This document shows, in pieces, positions 4,981 through 9,741 of a DNA stretch of 9,741 nt. Origin of the DNA: Selenomonadaceae bacterium (lineage in GTDB: Bacteria; Bacillota; Negativicutes; Selenomonadales; Selenomonadaceae); assembly GCA_017453765.1 (NCBI GenBank), contig JAFTEG010000127.1, positions 1-9,741 of the forward strand. The letters run 5' to 3'. The notes beneath the pieces were generated by a model. That model had not been told where the DNA came from. It made no database searches and saw only the letters and a program-made list of their open reading frames with translations. Numbering within the stretch: position 1 is the stretch's first letter; every line of letters begins with the position of its first letter. The translations under genes were made by a program, and so were the position numbers.

Positions 4981-5406
4981 ATGGCAGGAAAAATGAGGAA
5001 TTGTCAGCGTTGCGGAAAGCTTTTCATGCAACAGAACAGGGAAAAAATTTGTCGTGATTGTCGCGACGCGGAAGTTGAAATGGAAAATAAGGTAATGGAC
5101 TTTGTCCGTTCAAATCCCGAATGCAAAGTTCCCGATATCGTCGAAGGCACGGGCGCGGAAGAAGCGCTGGTGGTACGAATGATTGAAGAGGGGCGTTTTG
5201 AACAGACGAATTTGAAAAGTTACCACCCCTGCAAAAAGTGCGGCAAGGAAATTCTTACTGGACAGTACTGCGAGGCGTGCTTGAGTTCGATGCAGGAAAA
5301 TTTGCAGAGCGTTCACGCGAAAATTGCCACGTCAAGCGCCGCCGCTGCCGCCGCGAAGGGTAAAGGTATGCACTCTAAGAATTTGGGTAAAACCGGCAAG
5401 AAGTAA
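4981..5406 (+). CDS. YvyF-like flagellar operon protein (zinc-ribbon regulator)
   Basis: 141 residues from the ATG at 4981 (AAGGA at 4966-4970). The GTG at 4972 is too close to the ribosome site. It has an N-terminal zinc knuckle CQRCG...CRDC, a middle helical segment resembling a small winged helix (about 35-80), and a second cysteine cluster CKKCG...CEAC. This layout matches the YvyF/TIGR03826 family, usually encoded beside flgM in Bacillota flagellar operons. The tail (about 113-141) is rich in Ala, Lys and Gly and probably disordered. Here it stands apart from flagellar structural genes but near a CheY/CheX pair, so a motility role is plausible. Assignment is by domain pattern. Confidence 0.75.
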   Translation: MAGKMRNCQRCGKLFMQQNREKICRDCRDAEVEMENKVMDFVRSNPECKVPDIVEGTGAEEALVVRMIEEGRFEQTNLKSYHPCKKCGKEILTGQYCEACLSSMQENLQSVHAKIATSSAAAAAAKGKGMHSKNLGKTGKK

Positions 5407-5408
5407 GG

Positions 5409-5438
5409 TTCCATATGGAAATATTCTGTAGGTTACAG
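5409..5438. promoter_or_regulatory. Two short palindromes upstream of the yceD promoter
   Basis: TTCCATATGGAA (5409-5420) is a perfect 12-base palindrome starting three bases after the upstream stop codon. CTGTA-GGT-TACAG (5426-5438) is a second perfect inverted repeat. Both lie 17-46 bases upstream of the TTGACA at 5455, a usual position for regulator sites. No T run follows either, so a terminator role is unlikely. Confidence 0.35.
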
Positions 5439-5454
5439 TGATAAACAGTAATTC

Positions 5455-5483
5455 TTGACAATGCAGTTACGGTGTTGTAAAAT
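5455..5483 (+). promoter_or_regulatory. Strong promoter overlapping the yceD start codon
   Basis: TTGACA (5455-5460) and TAAAAT (5478-5483) are separated by exactly 17 bases. The -10 element overlaps the ATG at 5482, so transcription would start near 5490, inside the coding region. The first in-frame start after that is GTG at 5491. This could make a nearly leaderless mRNA, or mainly drive rpmF. Confidence 0.6.
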
Positions 5484-5973
5484 GCTCAAAGTGTCATTAG
5501 GCAAGGACGTTAGTACGCAGTTCCATTTTGACGAGTCGGCAGAAAGTTTTTTTGACGAGACTTTTGAAGACGATGATTTTTTTTCAGTCAGTGAAAAGTT
5601 TGTCGGAAGAATTGAAATTGACGGCGAAATTGTAAATGACGGCACGTCCATGATTATTCGCGGAAAAATTAATTGTCGCAAGAAATTTGTTTGTGACAGG
5701 TGTTTAACTTCGGCGGAAGAAAATCAAGTTCATGAATTTGACGAAGAAGTTGACACGGCGGAAATTGCGGACGGATTGTTTGATATTACGGAACTTGTGA
5801 AAGATACGCTAATTGCCGCACAACCGATACAAAATCTTTGTAAAGCAGACTGCAGGGGACTTTGTCCTACTTGCGGGAAGAATTTAAATGACGGCGAATG
5901 TGAATGTAACAAGACGAAAATCGATCCGCGTCTTGCGCCGATGTTAAAATTTAAAGGTATCGACGGTTTTTAG
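5482..5973 (+). CDS. yceD: YceD/DUF177 family protein
   Basis: 163 residues from the ATG at 5482. An N-terminal beta-rich part is followed by a cysteine pair at C71 and C74 (VCDRCL), then a C-terminal metal-binding-like cluster with C120, C124, C128, C131, C140 and C142 around GLCPTCGKNL. This fits the YceD (DUF177) family, almost always encoded directly before rpmF and linked in several organisms to 23S rRNA or ribosome assembly; the exact role is not settled. The first 27 bases of the longer open frame hold a consensus promoter, so the start is placed at 5482 from the family-like MLKVSLGKD N-terminus. The only upstream ribosome-site candidate is a weak GGTG. If transcription uses the promoter at 5455, the GTG at 5491 may be the real start. 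Confidence 0.85.
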   Translation: MLKVSLGKDVSTQFHFDESAESFFDETFEDDDFFSVSEKFVGRIEIDGEIVNDGTSMIIRGKINCRKKFVCDRCLTSAEENQVHEFDEEVDTAEIADGLFDITELVKDTLIAAQPIQNLCKADCRGLCPTCGKNLNDGECECNKTKIDPRLAPMLKFKGIDGF

Positions 5974-5989
5974 TACAGCCTTCTTACAA

Positions 5990-6017
5990 GCTGAAAGCTG
6001 AAAGCCGAAAGCTAAAT
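5990..6017. repeat. Heptamer repeat tract before rpmF
   Basis: Four contiguous units: GCTGAAA, GCTGAAA, GCCGAAA, GCTAAAT. The tract ends right at the rpmF ribosome site (AAGGAGGTG, 6018-6026). This flavour differs in sequence from the other heptamer tracts in the window but keeps the 7-base period. Confidence 0.65.
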
Positions 6018-6033
6018 AAGGAGGTGTGTTTTT

Positions 6034-6210
6034 TTGGCAGCACCGAAAAGGAAGTTGAGTAAATCCAGACGAGACAGAAGACGTGCGAATTGGAAATTGG
6101 AAGCACCGAACTATGTAAAATGTCCGAGATGCCACGAGCCTAAACTCCCGCACCATGTGTGTCTGGAATGCGGTTACTATGACGGAAAAGCAGTTATTGA
6201 GACAGCTTAA
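6034..6210 (+). CDS. rpmF: 50S ribosomal protein L32
   Basis: 58 residues, standard for L32. The N-terminal basic AAPKRKLSKSRRDRRR is followed by ANWKLEAPNYVKCPRCHEP, and the zinc ribbon is CPRC...CLEC, then GYYDGK. All four cysteines are kept, so this is the zinc-binding (C+) form. The start codon is TTG at 6034, behind a strong AAGGAGGTG. L32 is a structural protein of the large ribosomal subunit. It follows yceD by 60 bases, the usual pair, and an intrinsic terminator lies 16 bases after its stop. Confidence 0.96.
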   Translation: MAAPKRKLSKSRRDRRRANWKLEAPNYVKCPRCHEPKLPHHVCLECGYYDGKAVIETA

Positions 6211-6226
6211 GGACAACAAATTTTTT

Positions 6227-6258
6227 GGGCAGGCATAAAAAACCTGCCCGTTTTTTTT
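6227..6258 (+). terminator. Intrinsic terminator after rpmF
   Basis: The stem GGGCAGG (6227-6233) pairs perfectly with CCTGCCC (6243-6249) around a 9-base AT-rich loop, followed by G and eight Ts. It should end most yceD-rpmF transcripts. plsX begins only 39 bases later and no clear promoter lies between, so some read-through or an unseen promoter must supply the lipid genes. Confidence 0.9.
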
Positions 6259-6297
6259 AACAGGAATTATGGATTTATTCGTAATGGAGCCGAAAAA

Positions 6298-7287
6298 GTG
6301 AGAATTGCAGTTGACGCAATGGGCGGCGATAATGCCCCTGAAGAAATTGTTAAAGGCGCCGTCGAAGCGGCAAAGAATCATTCCTGCGAAATTGTTTTGG
6401 TTGGTGACGAAAAACAGATTCACGAAATTTTAAAAGGTGAAGGCGATGTCAGCGATTTACCCATAAGCGTACGTCATGCCGCCGAAGTTATTACCATGCG
6501 TGAACACCCTGCCGACGCGGTACGTACGAAAAAAGATTCCTCAATCGTAGTTGCCACGCATATGGTTAAAGACGGCGAATGCGACGCGGTACTTTCTGCC
6601 GGTTCGACAGGTGCCGCAGTTGCCGCCGCGCAGTTAATTTTAAAACGTATTCACGGGGTCGGACGTCCCGCCATTGCCACGCCGATTCCCACTGCTAACG
6701 GCGCCACACTTCTTTTGGACTCCGGCGCCAATGTCGACAGCAGACCTGAAAATTTGGTGCAAATTGCCGTGATGGGCGCCATTTACTGCGAATATGTTTT
6801 TGGCAGGGTAAATCCTAAAGTCGGGCTTTTAAATATCGGCGAGGAAGAGACTAAGGGCAATGAGCAGGTTAAAGAAACGTACGCCTTGCTGAAAAATAAT
6901 TCGACGATAAATTTTGCCGGCAATGCTGAGGGACGCGATATTCCGGAAGGTAAATTCGACGTTGTAATTTGTGACGGATTTATAGGCAACGTTGTATTAA
7001 AATTTGCCGAAGGTCTTGCCATGACGATTTTTAAGCTGATTAAAGAAGAAATTGACGCGGCGGGAGTCAGCGCGAAATTGGGCGCACTTTTGCTTATGCC
7101 GACGCTTAAAAATTTGTCAAAGCGCCTTGAAGTTTCCGAATACGGCGGCGCACCGCTTTTAGGTGTTGACGGTTACTGCATTATAAGTCACGGCAGTTCA
7201 GATGCAAAAACTATTTGCAGTGCAATAAAAAGGTCGCAGGAGTACTTTAAAAGCAATATTCTTGAGCGAATTAAAACTTCTATATAG
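6298..7287 (+). CDS. plsX: Phosphate acyltransferase PlsX
   Basis: 329 residues. PlsX makes acyl-phosphate from acyl-ACP, which PlsY then uses to acylate glycerol-3-phosphate. Family motifs are in order: AVDAMGGDNAPE (residues 4-15), LSAGSTGA (99-106), LLLDSGANVD (138-147), LLNIGEEETKGN (177-188) and CDGFIGNVVLK (225-235). Length is typical. The start is a GTG at 6298 with GGAG at 6286-6289. A ten-codon frame starting ATG at 6269 ends in a TGA that overlaps this GTG; its own ribosome site is poor. PlsX is peripheral on the membrane in studied bacteria. fapR, the usual lipid regulator gene in this position in many Bacillota, is absent here. Confidence 0.96.
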   Translation: MRIAVDAMGGDNAPEEIVKGAVEAAKNHSCEIVLVGDEKQIHEILKGEGDVSDLPISVRHAAEVITMREHPADAVRTKKDSSIVVATHMVKDGECDAVLSAGSTGAAVAAAQLILKRIHGVGRPAIATPIPTANGATLLLDSGANVDSRPENLVQIAVMGAIYCEYVFGRVNPKVGLLNIGEEETKGNEQVKETYALLKNNSTINFAGNAEGRDIPEGKFDVVICDGFIGNVVLKFAEGLAMTIFKLIKEEIDAAGVSAKLGALLLMPTLKNLSKRLEVSEYGGAPLLGVDGYCIISHGSSDAKTICSAIKRSQEYFKSNILERIKTSI

Positions 7288-7289
7288 CG

Positions 7290-7365
7290 GTTAGGGAATA
7301 GGGAATAGGGAACAGGGAACAGAAATTTTTTCCAAAACCTAGCCCCTAATACCTAACACCTAACC
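7290..7365. repeat. Two-arm heptamer repeat element ahead of fabK
   Basis: The first arm is GTTAGGG, AATAGGG twice, AACAGGG, AACAGAA (7290-7324). A T-rich centre follows, then CCTAGCC, CCTAATA, CCTAACA, CCTAACC (7338-7365). The ends pair exactly: GGTTAGG (7289-7295) with CCTAACC (7359-7365), and inner TAGGG/CCTA pairs repeat every seven bases. It fills nearly all of the plsX-fabK spacer, stopping 3 bases before the AAAGGAG ribosome site, so folding could affect fabK translation. No promoter was seen in it. Confidence 0.8.
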
Positions 7366-7382
7366 TAGAAAGGAGATTTTGC

Positions 7383-8330
7383 ATGTTTGAAAATAACGCA
7401 ATTTGTAACATGCTGAAAATAAAATACCCAATATTTCAAGGCGGCATGGCATGGATAGGTACTGCCGAATTGGCGTCCGCAGTGTCGAACGCGGGTGGAT
7501 TGGGACTTATCGGCGCGGGACATATGCCGCCGGACGTTTTGAAAGCTGAAATTCAAAAATGTAAAAAATGGACCGATAAACCTTTCGGCGTCAACATTAT
7601 GCTTATGTCGCCGTTCGTCAAGGAAGTTATGCAGTTAATGGTTGATGAGCGCGTACCCGTCGTGACTACCGGCGCAGGTAACCCCGGCGAATATCTTCCC
7701 GCACTTAAAGAGGTCGGCTCAAAAGTTATTCCCGTAGTTGCCAGTGTCGCTCTTGCAAGGCGTCTTGCCAAAGGCGGCGTTGACGCGATTATTGCGGAAG
7801 GTTGCGAATCCGGCGGACATATCGGCGAAATTTCCACAATGCCGCTTATCCCGCAGGTTGTTGATGCCGTTGACATTCCGGTCATTGCGGCAGGCGGGTT
7901 TGCCGATTCGCGCGGCTTAGCCGCCGCCTTCGCACTCGATGCAAGCGCCATTCAAATGGGTACGCGTTTTGTCTTAAGCAAAGAATGTATCGCGCAGGAG
8001 AATTATAAAAATTTTGTGCTTAAGGCGAAAGATCGCTCCACCGTCGTCACCGGCAGAAGTTTGGGTCACCCCGTCCGCGTTTTGGCAAATAAATTCACGC
8101 GCACTTTTCACGAAATGGAAGCGGCAGGCGCCTCACCCGAAGAGTTGGAAAAATTCGGCGCAGGGACTCTTCACCTTGCCACGCATAAAGGCGACGTTGA
8201 TAACGGCTCGGTGATGATCGGTCAAATTTCCGGTATGCTTGACGATATTAAGCCGGTTAAAGAAATTGTCGACGATATTATTAACGGCTTGCCCGATGCA
8301 GTTGCCGAACTTCAAAAAAAATATTTTTAA
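7383..8330 (+). CDS. fabK: Enoyl-ACP reductase II (FabK), FMN-dependent
   Basis: 315 residues, typical for FabK and close to nitronate monooxygenases of the same barrel family. FabK does the last reduction step of fatty-acid elongation with an FMN cofactor. Visible: the N-terminal YPIFQGGMAWIG (15-26), NAGGLGLIG (36-44), the EGCESGGHIG motif with H146 (139-148), PVIAAGGFADSRG (166-178) and QMGTRFVLSKE (191-201). The short GGHIG segment and lipid-gene context favour FabK over a nitronate monooxygenase. The start is the ATG at 7383 with AAAGGAG at 7369-7375. It lies between plsX and fabD; fabH, often found here, is absent. Confidence 0.92.
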   Translation: MFENNAICNMLKIKYPIFQGGMAWIGTAELASAVSNAGGLGLIGAGHMPPDVLKAEIQKCKKWTDKPFGVNIMLMSPFVKEVMQLMVDERVPVVTTGAGNPGEYLPALKEVGSKVIPVVASVALARRLAKGGVDAIIAEGCESGGHIGEISTMPLIPQVVDAVDIPVIAAGGFADSRGLAAAFALDASAIQMGTRFVLSKECIAQENYKNFVLKAKDRSTVVTGRSLGHPVRVLANKFTRTFHEMEAAGASPEELEKFGAGTLHLATHKGDVDNGSVMIGQISGMLDDIKPVKEIVDDIINGLPDAVAELQKKYF

Positions 8331-8356
8331 GGAATGCGTAGTGTGTAATGCGTGAT
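8331..8356. repeat. Degenerate ATGCGTA-type heptamer tract after fabK
   Basis: Directly after the fabK stop the sequence repeats GCGTAGT, GTGTAAT, GCGTGAT, then GCGTAAT (8357), about one unit per seven bases. The ATGCGTA flavour is the same as that found inside the 3' end of rnpA on the other strand, 6 kb away, a clear link between unrelated spacers. Confidence 0.6.
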
Positions 8357-8387
8357 GCGTAATTAGCTTACGGATTGCGCTTTTTTT
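8357..8387 (+). terminator. Terminator-like hairpin between fabK and fabD
   Basis: GCGTAAT (8357-8363) pairs with ATTGCGC (8374-8380), seven pairs with one G-T wobble and a 10-base loop, then seven Ts (8381-8387). The left arm is a heptamer repeat unit. If it works, fabD would need its own promoter or read-through; the stem is only moderately stable. Confidence 0.5.
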
Positions 8388-8395
8388 AATTAAGA

Positions 8396-8455
8396 ATTAG
8401 GGAAGAGGGAGTAGGGAAGAGGGAACAGATTTTTCTAACCCCTAATCCCTAACAT
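8396..8455. repeat. Two-arm heptamer repeat element ahead of fabD
   Basis: The first arm is ATTAGGG, AAGAGGG, AGTAGGG, AAGAGGG, AACAGAT (8396-8430). After TTTT it continues CTAACCC, CTAATCC, CTAACAT (8435-8455), which ends at the GGAGG ribosome site. TTAGGG (8397-8402) pairs exactly with CCCTAA (8447-8452). It has the same arm order and T-rich centre as the element before fabK, and the same order as the one before yidC when read in that gene's direction. Confidence 0.78.
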
Positions 8456-8471
8456 GGAGGACTTTTTTCAA

Positions 8472-9407
8472 ATGAGTAAAATTGCATTTATTTTTCCCGG
8501 TCAAGGCGCGCAGTTTGTTGGCATGGGCAAAGACTTGTACGAAAACTTCGACGTCGCAAAAAATCTTTTTGATGAAGCCGATGACGCGCTGGGTTATTCC
8601 ATAAAAAAAATTTGTTTTGAAGGCTCCGAAGACGATTTAAAACTGACTGCGAACACGCAACCCGCAATTTTGGTCGTAAGCGTCATTATTTCCGAAATTT
8701 TGAAGTCGGAAGGAATTACGCCGGAAGTTGCAGGCGGTCACAGTCTCGGCGAATATTCCGCCCTTGTCGCCGCCGATTCCATAAAATTTTCTGACGCCGT
8801 TGCATTGGTTCATAAACGCGGCACTTTTATGCAAGAGGCGGTGCCGGTAGGTGAAGGTTCTATGGCGGCGATTATCGGGCTGGACGATAAAACCATTGTC
8901 GACGCGTGCGAAAAGGCGTCCGAATTTGGCGAAGTTCAAGCCGTCAATTTTAACTGTCCCGGTCAAACCGTTATCGCCGGTAAAGTTCAAGGCGTCGAAA
9001 AAGCCGTTGAAATTTTAAAATCTCTCGGCGCTAAAAAATCGGTCATTCTGCCGGTCAGCGCGCCTTTTCACAGCACGCTGATGAAACCTGCCGCAATTAA
9101 ACTTTCCGCCGAACTCGATAAAATTTCAATCGCCGACGCAAAATTCCCCGTCGCCGCGAATTTCACCGGTACGCTTGAAAATTCTGCCGCCGACATTAAA
9201 TCTAACCTCGTCGCGCAGGCTGATAACGCCGTGAAGTGGATTGACTGCGTTAATTCCATGAAAAATTTCGGCGCGGACATTTTTGTTGAGTGCGGGCCCG
9301 GCAAGACGCTTTCCAATTTCAACAAGCGCATTGATAAGAAAATTAAAAGCCTTAACGCCGAAAATTGCGATTCGCTCAAAAAGACTTTGGACGCGCTGAA
9401 AGGTTAG
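8472..9407 (+). CDS. fabD: Malonyl-CoA:ACP transacylase FabD
   Basis: 311 residues from the ATG at 8472. FabD moves malonyl from CoA to acyl carrier protein, supplying the extender unit for fatty-acid synthesis. Catalytic features are complete: FPGQGAQ with Q11 (8-14), the nucleophile S91 in GHSLGEY (89-95), R116 that binds the malonyl carboxylate, and catalytic H200 in SAPFHSTLM. The C-terminal ECGPGKTLSNFNKR is also typical. An in-frame ATG at 8454 overlaps GGAGG at 8456-8460; that GGAGG lies 11 bases before 8472, so the later start is chosen. The next gene begins 4 bases after its stop. Confidence 0.96.
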   Translation: MSKIAFIFPGQGAQFVGMGKDLYENFDVAKNLFDEADDALGYSIKKICFEGSEDDLKLTANTQPAILVVSVIISEILKSEGITPEVAGGHSLGEYSALVAADSIKFSDAVALVHKRGTFMQEAVPVGEGSMAAIIGLDDKTIVDACEKASEFGEVQAVNFNCPGQTVIAGKVQGVEKAVEILKSLGAKKSVILPVSAPFHSTLMKPAAIKLSAELDKISIADAKFPVAANFTGTLENSAADIKSNLVAQADNAVKWIDCVNSMKNFGADIFVECGPGKTLSNFNKRIDKKIKSLNAENCDSLKKTLDALKG

Positions 9408-9411
9408 GCGT

Positions 9412-9741
9412 ATGAAAGAATTTTCAATACCACTTCTTAACAAGTATGAACGCCCGATTATTAAATTGTACAATTTGTCGGCAATGATAGACACAGGGGC
9501 GGTTATCCCCGTGTTCTTTATTTCACCTGTGATAATTGAAAAATTTTTTGAAATGAAACTCGTTTTCTCAAACACATCTATAGGCGGATTGGGCGGCTAT
9601 GAACGCGGTTCAGTTTATTCAGTTTCAGAATTTAAAATCGGCGATTTAATCTTTGAAGACTTTGAATTTTTCGTGCCTGACGAACCGAAATTCAGATTTC
9701 AATTTCTTTTGAGTGCAACTTTGTTTTACGGTATGGACTAC
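9412..9741 (+). CDS. Retropepsin-like aspartic protease family protein, 5' part
   Basis: 110 codons are present and the frame runs off the window. Near the N-terminus is MIDTGAVIPVF (residues 25-35), the DTG catalytic signature of clan AA aspartic proteases. A Gly-rich flap-like segment follows (SIGGLGGYERG, 56-66), then FKIGDLIFEDFEFFV and LLSATLFYGMDY, which resembles the hydrophobic-Gly-hydrophobic end region of retropepsin-like domains. No signal peptide is seen. The start is the ATG at 9412, four bases after fabD, with no clear ribosome site, so it may be translationally coupled. The substrate is unknown, and any link to lipid synthesis is only positional. Confidence 0.65.
   Translation, partial: MKEFSIPLLNKYERPIIKLYNLSAMIDTGAVIPVFFISPVIIEKFFEMKLVFSNTSIGGLGGYERGSVYSVSEFKIGDLIFEDFEFFVPDEPKFRFQFLLSATLFYGMDY

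Noticed and set aside
6269..6301. Ten-codon frame overlapping the plsX start (TGA over GTG)
   Set aside because: It could be a coupling peptide, but its ribosome site is only 3 bases away and no family is known. Chance is the simpler explanation.
8454..8471. Longer FabD starting at the ATG at 8454
   Set aside because: That ATG overlaps GGAGG, which is correctly spaced only for the ATG at 8472, and FabD proteins begin close to the KIAFIFPGQG segment.

Overview
The window reads as a low-to-mid GC Bacillota chromosome, most likely of the Negativicutes (Selenomonadales). Four things suggest this: FabK as the enoyl-ACP reductase, a YvyF-type flagellar regulator, the yceD-rpmF-plsX gene order, and a Jag protein encoded behind YidC. 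The lineage call is inference from gene content and protein style; no database search was possible.

Region 1 (1-264) has no convincing gene. It holds a strongly structured, repeat-like segment: long inverted repeats at 34-141, a perfect 13-bp inverted repeat at 155-183, and near-identical 14-base sequences at 1-14 and 217-230. Region 2 (265-2999, minus strand) is the conserved cluster rpmH-rnpA-yidD-yidC-jag: ribosomal protein L34, the RNase P protein, two membrane-insertion factors and an RNA-binding protein. A consensus sigma-A-type promoter at 3051-3079 drives it, and an intrinsic terminator or attenuator lies between rpmH and rnpA. Where many Bacillota carry dnaA divergent from rpmH, this genome has region 3 (3179-5406, plus strand): a stand-alone CheY-like receiver protein, a protein with a CheX/CheC-type phosphatase motif, and a YvyF-like zinc protein. 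Region 4 (5455-9741, plus strand) runs yceD (DUF177)-rpmF, a terminator, then plsX-fabK-fabD for phospholipid and fatty-acid synthesis, and finally the 5' part of a retropepsin-like aspartic protease gene. fapR, fabH and acpP are not in this stretch.

The most unusual feature is the spacer DNA. At least eight tracts in seven spacers are built from degenerate 7-base repeats, in several recurring flavours (TAGGGAA, CTAACAA, AATTCTT, ATGCGTA, GCTGAAA). They keep heptamer phase for up to ten units. They run into the end of rnpA, where they encode its last ten residues, and into the stop codon of jag, and they reach the Shine-Dalgarno sequences of downstream genes. Three of them, ahead of yidC, fabK and fabD, have the same two-arm hairpin layout in the same orientation relative to the downstream gene. 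They resemble the heptameric STRR repeats known from filamentous cyanobacteria, which would be unexpected in this lineage.

The genes fall into three themes: translation and membrane-protein insertion (rpmH to jag, rpmF), phosphorylation signalling linked to motility (cheY-like, cheX-like, yvyF-like), and membrane lipid synthesis (plsX, fabK, fabD).
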